Shown: one piece after another, positions 18,754 through 24,328 of the stretch
Position numbering within the stretch: position 1 is the first letter of the stretch
Layout: every line of letters starts with the position of its first letter
Source: Nannocystis pusilla
Lineage (GTDB): Bacteria > Myxococcota_A > Polyangia > Nannocystales > Nannocystaceae
Assembly (NCBI RefSeq): GCF_026626665.1
Contig: NZ_JAPNKE010000002.1
Coordinates: 9,134,001-9,198,000, forward strand
Direction of reading: 5' to 3'
DNA length: 64,000 bases
Program-made: the position numbers and the translations under genes
Notes under the pieces: generated by a model
The model's input: the letters and a program-made list of their open reading frames with translations, nothing else
The model's database searches: none
Told to the model about the DNA's origin: nothing

Positions 18754-19594
18754 ATGGAGCTGACGTACCTCGGCACCGCGACGCTGGCGATCCGCGTCGG
18801 CGAGACGCGGCTCCTGACCGACCCGGTGTTCGACGCGATCGGCAGCACCTACGACTTCGGCCTGTGGTGTACGCCGCGCTCATGGTTCGCCAGCGAGAAG
18901 CGCTACGAGACGCCGGCGGACCCGGCGTCGCTCGGCCGCTTCGACGCGGTGCTGCTCAGCCACGATCACCACGCCGACAACCTCGACCTCGCCGGTCGCG
19001 CCCTGGTGGCCGACGAGGCCCGCGTGGCGCAGGTGATCACCACGGTCCCGAGCGCGCGCCGACTGGCAAAGCCGCTGGCGAAGCACGACGGTCCCGGCCG
19101 CGGCCTCGGGCTCGGCGCGCGCGGTCGGCCTCGCGCCCGACGCCCGCACCCGCGTCGGTCCGCTGACGATCACCGCGATCGTCGCCCGCCACGGCCCCCG
19201 CTACGCGCCGCAGGTCCACGAGGTCACCGGCTTCGTCGTCGACGTCGACGACGGACCGCGCGTGTGGATCTCGGGGGACACCGTGATGTTCCCGGGCCTC
19301 GCGGCGAGGCTGACCGAGCTCCGCCGCGAGCGACCGGTCGACCTCGCGGTGGCCCACTGCGGCGCGGTCGGCTTCCCGCACGCGCTGGGGTTCCGCCACG
19401 CTCGCTTCACCTTCGACGCAGCCGAGGCGATCGCCGCCTGCCGCCTGCTCGATGCGAAGACGATCCTGCCGATCCACCGCTCCGGCTGGGCTCACTTCCA
19501 GCAGCCCGAGACCGACCTGCGCAGCGCGTTCGCGGCCGCGGGTCTGGAGGAGCGCGCGCGCTTCCTCGAGCTCGGCGCGACGCTCACGCTATGA
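18754..19594 (+). CDS. Metallo-beta-lactamase-fold hydrolase, one apparent frameshift
   Basis: About 280 residues of the MBL-fold metallo-hydrolase family. It begins MELTYLGTATLAIRVGETRLLTDPVF and has the metal motif in LLSHDHHADNLD, a later WISGDTVMFPGL aspartate, and a terminal PIHRSGWAHF histidine. The frame breaks near 19115 inside a GCGCGCGCG tract; adding one GC unit gives LGARAVGLAPDARTRVGPLTI and one continuous protein. A CAGGAG ribosome site sits seven bases upstream of the ATG. It is probably the third gene of the catalase operon. Substrate is unknown. Confidence 0.83.
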
Positions 19595-19601
19595 TCATAG
19601 C
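19588..19601. promoter_or_regulatory. Perfect 14-bp palindrome with ATGATCAT core
   Basis: GCTATGATCATAGC overlaps the stop codon of the metallo-hydrolase. A second perfect 14-bp palindrome with the same ATGATCAT core lies at 41084-41097 in front of phoX. Either could be a dimeric regulator site. Confidence 0.35.
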
Positions 19602-19706
19602 GGGAATGGATGCACCCGACGCGGCGTTCGGGGTCCGCGGCGGGGAGGGGTAGCGAGGCGCGCGGAACCGTCCACCGCCCCGCGCGGGTCGTGGTACGCT
19701 TTGGCG

Positions 19707-20102
19707 ATGCAGATCGGTCACGGCCCTCCCTCGCGTCGCCAGGCGATGTTCGGTGGTCACGGCGAGGTGCTCGTCTGGGACCTGCTCGCCGGGCAACCCG
19801 CGGCGCCGTTCACGTCGGTGCTCTCGTGCGTGCTGGAGGCGGGGGGCCACGTCGGGCGTCACGTCCAGCAGCGCGACTCGGAGATCGTCGTCGGCCTGAC
19901 CGGCTGTGGCGAGGCCACGGTCGACGGCCGCGCGCAGCCGTTCGGTCCCGGTACGGTGGTGTTCTTGCCGTTCCGCTCGACGCTCGAGCTGCGCAACGAG
20001 CGAGCCGACGCCCCGCTGCGCTACCTGATCGTCAAGGCGACACCGGCTGCCTCCGAGCCGAAGCCCGCGCCGGCGCGTGACGACGAGCCGCCGGAACGGT
20101 GA
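19707..20102 (+). CDS. Small cupin-domain protein
   Basis: A 131-residue single-domain cupin (Cupin_2 type). The first motif is GGHVGRHVQQRDSEIVVGLTGCGEATVDG, and the second is FGPGTVVFLPFRSTLELRN. The usual metal-binding GxHxH is GRHVQQ here, so metal binding may be weak or absent. Enzymatic or sensory function is unknown. The start at 19707 leaves 110 bp of leader after the metallo-hydrolase, so it may have its own promoter. It is convergent with the tRNA array. Confidence 0.8.
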   Translation: MQIGHGPPSRRQAMFGGHGEVLVWDLLAGQPAAPFTSVLSCVLEAGGHVGRHVQQRDSEIVVGLTGCGEATVDGRAQPFGPGTVVFLPFRSTLELRNERADAPLRYLIVKATPAASEPKPAPARDDEPPER

Positions 20103-20146
20103 CGCCGGCAGGGGCGAGAACCGTGGAAGAGGAAGAGAAGTCGAAG

Positions 20147-20217
20147 TCCGCGCCCGGAGAGTTGAACTCCGAAGGGCTCGCTTATCAGACGAGGTGTGGC
20201 ACCGTCCACTGACGCGG
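20147..20217 (-). tRNA. tRNA-Ile (GAT)
   Basis: Acceptor CCGCGTC/GGCGCGG pairs over 7 bp. Anticodon arm is CTCGT CTGATAA GCGAG and the T-loop is TTCAACT. Discriminator is A and no CCA is encoded. It is the last gene of the minus-strand array. Confidence 0.75.
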
Positions 20218-20263
20218 TAAAAAGACCCGAGCCGCGGCAGCACCCCGCGACCCGGGAGAGAGT

Positions 20264-20337
20264 TGGTCGGAGACCGGGGTGTCGCACCCCGCCTACGTGT
20301 TCCCGAAACACGCCTCGCACTCCGCGATCCGTCTCCG
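20264..20337 (-). tRNA. tRNA-Pro (CGG)
   Basis: Acceptor CGGAGAC/GTCTCCG is perfect and is followed by an encoded ACCA end, the only encoded CCA in the array. Anticodon arm is CGTGT TTCGGGA ACACG. The T-loop TGCGACA lacks T55. Confidence 0.8.
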
Positions 20338-20365
20338 ATGACGTACTGTCTGCTTGCGAAAGAAA

Positions 20366-20438
20366 TCGAGGTGGTGCGAGTCGAACGCACAATCTCATGC
20401 TCCCCGAGCATGCGGCTTACCCACAAGCCTTCACCTCG
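20366..20438 (-). tRNA. tRNA-Pro (GGG), C at position 33
   Basis: Acceptor CGAGGTG/CACCTCG and D-stem GGCTT/AAGCC are perfect. The T-loop is TTCGACT. The anticodon loop is TCGGGGA, with C instead of the near-universal T at position 33. Confidence 0.75.
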
Positions 20439-20445
20439 TATGAAA

Positions 20446-20515
20446 TGACCCTGCGGAGTGACGATCTCCGGTCTCCGCGTCGAGGGCGCGGATTCTGCCG
20501 TTGAACTACAGGGCC
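20446..20515 (-). tRNA. tRNA-Glu (CTC), C at position 33
   Basis: Acceptor GGCCCTG/CAGGGTC has one G-T pair. Anticodon arm is CCGCG CCCTCGA CGCGG with C33. The T-loop ATCGTCA is non-canonical. It is only 70 nt long. Confidence 0.65.
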
Positions 20516-20541
20516 AGGTTGCTGCTTCTTCCCGATAAAAG

Positions 20542-20613
20542 TGCCCGCGGAGGGTGTCGAGCCCCCGACCTGCGATGTGTAAGAACGCCGCTCTCCCGTT
20601 GAGCTACGCGGGC
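20542..20613 (-). tRNA. tRNA-Val (TAC)
   Basis: Acceptor GCCCGCG/CGCGGGC is perfect and the D-arm is standard (TAGCTCAACGGGAGAGC). The anticodon loop CTTACAC has one T-T mismatch in its stem. The T-loop is CTCGACA. Confidence 0.8.
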
Positions 20614-20648
20614 ATGCCAGAGAGGATGGCGCGCGTCGAGGCGCGCGG

Positions 20649-20719
20649 GTGGGCTAGAGGGTTCCGCCCCCTCACCTGTGCTGTCACAGAGCACCGCTCT
20701 TCTCACGAGCTTTAGACCA
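20649..20719 (-). tRNA. tRNA-His (GTG), degenerate acceptor
   Basis: Anticodon arm is GTGCT CTGTGAC AGCAC and the discriminator is C, as in His tRNAs. The base at position -1 is T rather than G, and the acceptor TGGTCTA/TAGCCCA has one mismatch. The T-loop is GGCGGAA. Confidence 0.6.
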
Positions 20720-20720
20720 A

Positions 20721-20792
20721 CAGGGGAGCCGGGACTCGAACCCGGTTCGCAGGATTTGGAGTCCCGCATGTCACCGTCAACACCTCTCCCCT
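20721..20792 (-). tRNA. tRNA-Trp (CCA)
   Basis: Acceptor AGGGGAG/CTCCCCT is perfect with discriminator G, as usual for Trp. The anticodon loop is CTCCAAA and the T-loop TTCGAGT is canonical. It begins one base after the His gene ends. Confidence 0.87.
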
Positions 20793-20812
20793 ACAATGAT
20801 GCCTCGACGAAG

Positions 20813-20885
20813 CACTCGCGGCAGGAGTCGAACCTGCGTCCCTTGGTTTAGAAGACCAATGCTCATCCAGCTGAGCTACGCGAGC
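20813..20885 (-). tRNA. tRNA-Arg (TCT)
   Basis: Acceptor GCTCGCG/CGCGAGT. The D-arm is standard, the anticodon arm is TTGGT CTTCTAA ACCAA, and the T-loop is TTCGACT. This is a well-formed cloverleaf. Confidence 0.88.
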
Positions 20886-20889
20886 CTGG

Positions 20890-20961
20890 CAGCCCCGCCG
20901 GGGGTCGCACCCAGTCCTCGACCTTCGGACGGTCGCGTGCAATCTGATACACTTCGAGGCC
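20890..20961 (-). tRNA. tRNA-Arg (CCG)
   Basis: Anticodon arm CGACC GTCCGAA GGTCG is perfect. Acceptor is GGCCTCG/CGGGGCT with G-T pairs. The D-loop lacks the usual GG, and the T-loop TGCGACC is non-canonical. Confidence 0.7.
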
Positions 20962-20984
20962 ATGCGTTGTTTTTAATGAGAAAG

Positions 20985-21056
20985 TACTCTCGGGTGGAAT
21001 TGCACCACCGTCTCAGGCTCCGTAGACCTGGGCCCTGTCTTCTAGACCACGAGAGC
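20985..21056 (-). tRNA. tRNA-Arg (ACG), copy 1
   Basis: Acceptor GCTCTCG/CGAGAGT, anticodon arm CAGGT CTACGGA GCCTG, T-arm GGTGG TGCAATT CCACC. The A34 would need deamination to inosine to read all CGN codons except CGG. Confidence 0.78.
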
Positions 21057-21079
21057 AAGCAGAGAACGAACAAACAGAG

Positions 21080-21150
21080 TACTCTCGGGTGAATTGCACC
21101 ACCGTCTCAGGCTCCGTAGACCTGGGCCCTATCTTCTAGACCACGAGAGC
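21080..21150 (-). tRNA. tRNA-Arg (ACG), copy 2, T-stem deletion
   Basis: A tandem duplicate of the previous gene, 95 bp away. It differs by one deleted base in the T-stem and one substitution after the D-arm. The deletion leaves a weakened T-stem, so this copy may be non-functional or carry an indel error. Confidence 0.65.
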
Positions 21151-21160
21151 AAGAAAGTGT

Positions 21161-21232
21161 TGGTCCATCGAGGAATCGAACCTCGTACCTCCTGCGTGTC
21201 ATGCAGGCGCTCGACCGGGGAGCTCCTGGACC
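21161..21232 (-). tRNA. tRNA-Val (GAC)
   Basis: Anticodon arm CCTGC ATGACAC GCAGG and T-arm CGAGG TTCGATT CCTCG are perfect. The acceptor has a G-A mismatch at its last pair. Discriminator A. Confidence 0.8.
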
Positions 21233-21248
21233 TTTTAATAAAAGAAAG

Positions 21249-21321
21249 AGCCCCGCCCGGGGATCGAACCCGGCGACTCCGCGCTACGAGGGCGGCGCAT
21301 CACCATTGATGCTTGGGGGGC
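21249..21321 (-). tRNA. tRNA-Thr (CGT)
   Basis: The T-arm CCGGG TTCGATC CCCGG is canonical and the anticodon loop is CTCGTAG. Acceptor GCCCCCC/GCGGGGC has one C-C mismatch, and the anticodon stem has another. Confidence 0.75.
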
Positions 21322-21346
21322 AGGAGGTCCCGCAGGACCGCGGCGG

Positions 21347-21414
21347 AGCCCTCGCCGGGTAACGCTCCCGGACTGCGCTACATACCAAGCAGCGCCCTCC
21401 CTTGGAGCAAGGGC
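21347..21414 (-). tRNA. tRNA-Thr (GGT)
   Basis: Acceptor GCCCTTG/CGAGGGC, anticodon arm GCTGC TTGGTAT GTAGC, T-arm CCGGG AGCGTTA CCCGG. The T-loop lacks T54-T55 and the D-stem is short. It is 68 nt, and a standard T-loop pattern search could miss it. Confidence 0.6.
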
Positions 21415-21425
21415 AATTACGGTAG

Positions 21426-21497
21426 AGCAGCTCCCCGGGGTCGCACCGGGCCCTCGTGGTAGGCAACCACGCGTCTCACTGACAAGACCTGAACTGC
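21426..21497 (-). tRNA. tRNA-Gly (GCC)
   Basis: Acceptor GCAGTTC/GAGCTGC, anticodon arm CGTGG TTGCCTA CCACG, T-arm CCCGG TGCGACC CCGGG. Discriminator T. Confidence 0.8.
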
Positions 21498-21533
21498 AGT
21501 ATTCTTGAAAAACAGCGCGGCGCAGCGCGCGAG

Positions 21534-21604
21534 AGCCGATGGCGGGAATCAAACCCACGTCTTCACCTTGGAAGGGTGACGCCCAGTCACTAGGCCACAT
21601 CGGC
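21534..21604 (-). tRNA. tRNA-Gly (TCC)
   Basis: Acceptor GCCGATG/CATCGGC is perfect. Anticodon arm is TCACC CTTCCAA GGTGA and the T-loop is TTTGATT. Discriminator T. Confidence 0.83.
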
Positions 21605-21656
21605 GAGCGAGTCGTGACACGCATACGAATCACGGGGGAGAAGATTCACGAGAGAT

Positions 21657-21725
21657 AAGGGGCGGAGAGGCTCGAACTCTCCTGGCGAGGTTCAAAGCCT
21701 CGCGTAGCTCACCGCGCGCGCCCCT
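21657..21725 (-). tRNA. tRNA-Gln (TTG)
   Basis: Acceptor AGGGGCG/CGCCCCT and anticodon arm CGAGG CTTTGAA CCTCG are perfect. The T-loop is TTCGAGC. The D-arm is very short, giving 69 nt in total. Confidence 0.75.
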
Positions 21726-21733
21726 GCGCGAGA

Positions 21734-21806
21734 CGCCACCGGCGGGTTCGAACCCGCGATCTCCTCGCTGACAACGAGGCGGGGACTCCAGCTCCCCTAC
21801 GGCGGC
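21734..21806 (-). tRNA. tRNA-Asp (GTC), 6-nt T-loop
   Basis: Acceptor GCCGCCG/CGGTGGC, D-stem GGGG/CCCC and anticodon arm CCTCG TTGTCAG CGAGG are perfect. Discriminator is G, as for Asp. The T-arm GCGGG TTCGAA CCCGC has a six-base loop instead of seven. Confidence 0.78.
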
Positions 21807-21856
21807 AAACGGCCTCGAGTCGGCGAGGCCACCGGATTGGCGAAATAATACGGATA

Positions 21857-21944
21857 CGAGCTCCCCGAGAGTCGAACTCGGTCGAGCGCACGCGCTCGGC
21901 ATACGGATTAAAAGTCCGCCCCATTCCCGTCCTGGCCGGAGCCC
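21857..21944 (-). tRNA. tRNA with Lys anticodon (TTT) and long variable arm
   Basis: 88 nt. Acceptor GGGCTCC/GGAGCTC, anticodon loop CTTTTAA, T-arm CCGAG TTCGACT CTCGG. Between anticodon stem and T-stem lie 21 nt forming a 6-bp stem CGAGCG/CGCTCG. This is a class-II fold, which normal Lys tRNAs do not have. Confidence 0.7.
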
Positions 21945-21987
21945 GGGGTCGATAGAGTATTCTTAATTTAAAGAATAGAAATAGTGA

Positions 21988-22060
21988 CGAGCCGAGCTGG
22001 TAACGATCCAGCCTGAAGCGGGGTAAGAATCCGCCGGACATCCATCTGTCCCATCGGCCC
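21988..22060 (-). tRNA. tRNA-Lys (CTT)
   Basis: Acceptor GGGCCGA/TCGGCTC, D-stem GGAC/GTCC, T-arm GCTGG ATCGTTA CCAGC. The anticodon loop TTCTTAC has an A-C mismatch at the base of the loop. The variable loop is short, unlike the TTT gene. Confidence 0.7.
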
Positions 22061-22065
22061 AAGAG

Positions 22066-22152
22066 CGGAAGCGGCAAGAATCGAACTTGCATCGAGTGGG
22101 CCAAGCCCAGGCAGATTAACAATCTGCTGTCCTACCATTGGACGACGCTCCC
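22066..22152 (-). tRNA. tRNA with Asn anticodon (GTT) and long variable arm
   Basis: 87 nt. Acceptor GGGAGCG/CGCTTCC, D-stem GTCC/GGAC, anticodon arm GCAGA TTGTTAA TCTGC, T-arm GCAAG TTCGATT CTTGC. A 20-nt variable region holds a TGGGC/GCCCA stem with a 3-nt loop. Normal Asn tRNAs have a short variable loop. Confidence 0.72.
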
Positions 22153-22236
22153 AGGTGTCGGTGCGAGCACGGCTCCGACCGCCGTGTGTTGTGCTGAACG
22201 CTCGCTGTGACGTAACAGGCGTCGTTACGCCGCCAG
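22153..22236 (-). other. Unresolved tRNA-sized spacer in the array
   Basis: 84 bp between two array genes with strong local stems (GTAAC/GTTAC and ACGGC/GCCGT) but no complete cloverleaf that I could build. It may be a decayed tRNA. Confidence 0.35.
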
Positions 22237-22310
22237 TGGACCGCTCGGGTACCGCCCCCGATGTGAACACGAACCTTGCAAGGGTTCGCCAGCGCCTTCG
22301 CTCGCAGCCC
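22237..22310 (-). tRNA. tRNA-Ala (TGC)
   Basis: Acceptor GGGCTGC/GCGGTCC with G-T pairs, anticodon arm GAACC CTTGCAA GGTTC perfect, T-arm TCGGG GGCGGTA CCCGA with a non-canonical loop. The G3-T70 pair could serve as the alanine identity element. Discriminator A. Confidence 0.68.
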
Positions 22311-22326
22311 GATTGTCGTCAAGGGA

Positions 22327-22397
22327 TGGTGCCGGCAGGTAACGAGCCTGCGTATGGCGCCTTATGAGAGCGCTGCCTGTCACTCGGCCACGGCACC
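22327..22397 (-). tRNA. tRNA with CAT anticodon (elongator Met or Ile2)
   Basis: Acceptor GGTGCCG/CGGCACC is perfect, so this is not an initiator. The anticodon loop is CTCATAA and the T-loop is CTCGTTA. Whether C34 becomes lysidine (Ile for ATA codons) cannot be told from the sequence. Confidence 0.78.
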
Positions 22398-22439
22398 CCT
22401 TCGCGCGGCGTCGACGAGACGTCGAGGCCACGGCATGAA

Positions 22440-22508
22440 TTGCGCCGGCTGGTGTCGATCCAGCAAGCCTCGGGTCAGAGCCGAGGGTCGGGGCCGCCCG
22501 ACGACGCA
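22440..22508 (-). tRNA. tRNA-Gln (CTG)
   Basis: Acceptor TGCGTCG/CGGCGCA starts with T, as Gln tRNAs often do. Anticodon arm is CTCGG CTCTGAC CCGAG and the T-loop is ATCGACA. It is 69 nt and is the first resolved gene of the array. Confidence 0.75.
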
Positions 22509-23186
22509 ATCTTCTCTTCCTCTTCCACGATTCAGTTGTAAAACAGCGCGCGTCGAGGACGCGAACCCGGCCGGAGCGGCCGATGCCGGCGCCGTGAGAC
22601 GCCGACCCGAGGCGTGACCCCGGACTCCCGAACCCGGAAGCGAGGGCGACCTGGAAGAAGCTCGCAGACGAGACGCTTTGCCGACGCGCCGCGAACTGAG
22701 CGTCTGGCGGCGGTTTGTTTTGCCGCCAGTTGGACGCTCGCCGACTTCGTGGTCGCGGACGGTTGCAGTGCTCTACGTCAGCATCCGCGACCACGTCGCC
22801 ACGGCCTAATACGCTTGCCCATCGCATCGTCGGCGACGGGCTGGTGCGTATCTTTCGTGGTGACGGCGATCGGTGCCATGACGCAGGTCCTTGCCCCCAC
22901 TTGAGCACGCGGCAGGCCAGGAGTCAACCGCGGAGGCAAAGCGCGTGATTTCAACAGGTTGCCGATTGGACTCGGGGAGACTCCGGGGCGGAATGCTATC
23001 CTATCGAATCGGTTTGTATCGAGATGTATCGCAGGGCCTCGGCCGCAAGAGCGCCGAGGTTCGGCCCCGCGCTTCGAGGCTGTCGTCGAGGCGCGATTGA
23101 GGACGCCACGGGCGAACATGAGCCCGCCGCGGACGATGGCAAGGGGGCACGCCGGGCGTTGCCGTCATCGCCCGCGCGCGCCCGGG
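22509..23186 (-). other. Upstream region of the tRNA array with strong hairpins
   Basis: No credible protein gene. 22530-22630 contains GC-rich stems that may be one more degenerate tRNA. 22698-22739 is a long interrupted hairpin (GAGCGTC-TGGCGGC against GCCGCCA-GACGCTC). 22749-22794 is an 11-bp perfect stem GTGGTCGCGGA/TCCGCGACCAC. The array promoter, or read-through from the effector operon, must lie here or further right. Confidence 0.5.
22698..22794. repeat. Two consecutive strong inverted repeats upstream of the tRNA array
   Basis: The first hairpin (22698-22739) has two 7-bp arm segments separated by a small bulge and a T-rich loop. The second (22749-22794) has an 11-bp perfect stem and a 24-nt loop. 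They could terminate, process or regulate the array transcript. Confidence 0.6.
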
Positions 23187-23636
23187 TCAGACGGCCGGCT
23201 TCGTTCGGGGGCAATCGGCACAGGCTCGGATCGCTTCGGCGTAGGCCGGGTCTCGCTGTCGCTGCGCGGCTGAGCGCAGCCACTCGGGCACGCCCGGAAG
23301 CGGTTCATTGAGCCCCAGAAGGGTGAGCATCGAAGCACGAAAGCCTTCCGCGGCCTCGTCGGACCAATCCTCTTGGAGCAGCTGGAAGATCCGGAGCTTA
23401 TCCCTGGATAGAAGCGTGCCGTCACACTGCGCGAGGAAGATCGATCTGACCATGTTGCTCAGGAAATCATAGTAGAGCTCGGTGGTTTCCTGGCGGTCGG
23501 TGGCCGGTGTCGACAGAAGCTCGTGCGCAAGAAGCCTGAGCTCTCCGCAGTCGCCGCCGAAGCGGATATGTGCGAGGCGTTCATCAATGGATTCGAGCAA
23601 GGTCAAGGCAGCCTTGATCATTTCGGCGAGGTTCAT
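23187..23636 (-). CDS. Small helical protein, second gene after the Rhs toxin (candidate immunity/accessory)
   Basis: A 149-residue soluble protein that starts MNLAEMIKAALTLLESIDERL and looks mostly helical, with TTELYYDFLSNMVRSIFL and LRIFQLLQEDWSDEAAEGFR. I recognise no family. Its ATG lies one base after the stop of the preceding gene, so translation is probably coupled. Position directly downstream of an Rhs effector and its first small gene suggests an immunity or immunity-associated role (inference). It is the last protein gene before the tRNA array. Confidence 0.75.
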   Translation of the reverse strand: MNLAEMIKAALTLLESIDERLAHIRFGGDCGELRLLAHELLSTPATDRQETTELYYDFLSNMVRSIFLAQCDGTLLSRDKLRIFQLLQEDWSDEAAEGFRASMLTLLGLNEPLPGVPEWLRSAAQRQRDPAYAEAIRACADCPRTKPAV

Positions 23637-23637
23637 G

Positions 23638-24321
23638 TCACGTGGATGCCTCGGCTCGCGGGACGGAAAATGCCCACTTGCGGAGGAGCGGCCAGCACCT
23701 TCGGGTAAGCTCTGCCGGGTCGCCCGAGAACAGCACCCCTTCCTCCCAGGGGACGGCCTCGAGGTCGGCGAAGGGATCGTCGGCTTTGTCTTGGAGCGCC
23801 TCACGGGACATGTAGAGCCTCTCCATCTCGACCCGGAACGGGTTTGTCGCTTCTCGTAACTCGGCCAGGGATGGACCGCGGAACAACGACGAGCCGAGGG
23901 CGGCGATGGGCGGGCGGAGGCCTTGAACGAGCTCCCGTAGTGACGCCAGGCTCTTCTTCGGGCTCTCCTTCGAGAGCAGGAGCTCGATCGGGTGTTCCGA
24001 GGCCGAACACGCGATGGAGCTGATTCCGAGCTGCAGGCGACGTTCGTGCGCGCCCTGGCGGACGAGACTCCGTGAGGGCTCCAGCAGCAGTTCGAGCGGC
24101 ACCTGCTCGTTCGGCGGGTCACCCGCGCACTCTCCTCGATCGCGCTCGATGTCCGCAATCGACTGAAAACTGTTCGGGAGCGATTCCCTCCGGACGACGA
24201 GCGCTCGCTCGATCCGCCATCCCCGTGAGAGATGAAAGTCGATGACTCTCCGCATGTGACGAGAAAAATCGTCGTCCGCGAGGATGGTGATGACGGGGTA
24301 GAATTCTCCTTGTCGCCTCAT
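23638..24321 (-). CDS. Candidate immunity protein to the Rhs toxin
   Basis: A 227-residue soluble protein, MRRQGEFYPVITILADDDFSRHMRRVIDF..., with no signal peptide and no family I can name. The N-terminus looks like an alpha/beta start and the rest is charged and helical. A GGAG ribosome site overlaps the Rhs stop codon, and the ATG follows it by a few bases, so it is expressed with the toxin gene. By rule of position in polymorphic toxin loci, this is the most likely cognate immunity protein. It has no visible similarity to named immunity families. Confidence 0.75.
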   Translation of the reverse strand: MRRQGEFYPVITILADDDFSRHMRRVIDFHLSRGWRIERALVVRRESLPNSFQSIADIERDRGECAGDPPNEQVPLELLLEPSRSLVRQGAHERRLQLGISSIACSASEHPIELLLSKESPKKSLASLRELVQGLRPPIAALGSSLFRGPSLAELREATNPFRVEMERLYMSREALQDKADDPFADLEAVPWEEGVLFSGDPAELTRRCWPLLRKWAFSVPRAEAST

Positions 24322-24328
24322 TGTGCTC

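Noticed and set aside
22153..22236. A further tRNA between Ala(TGC) and Asn(GTT)
   Set aside because: Strong stems exist, but I could not build acceptor, D, anticodon and T arms together. It is listed only as an unresolved spacer.
20147..22508. Prophage or integrative element carrying the tRNA array
   Set aside because: No integrase, phage structural gene or attachment-site repeats were seen nearby, so only the array itself is claimed.
22225..22908. Minus-strand open frame of 227 codons in the tRNA region
   Set aside because: It overlaps tRNA genes and hairpins and has no recognisable protein features.
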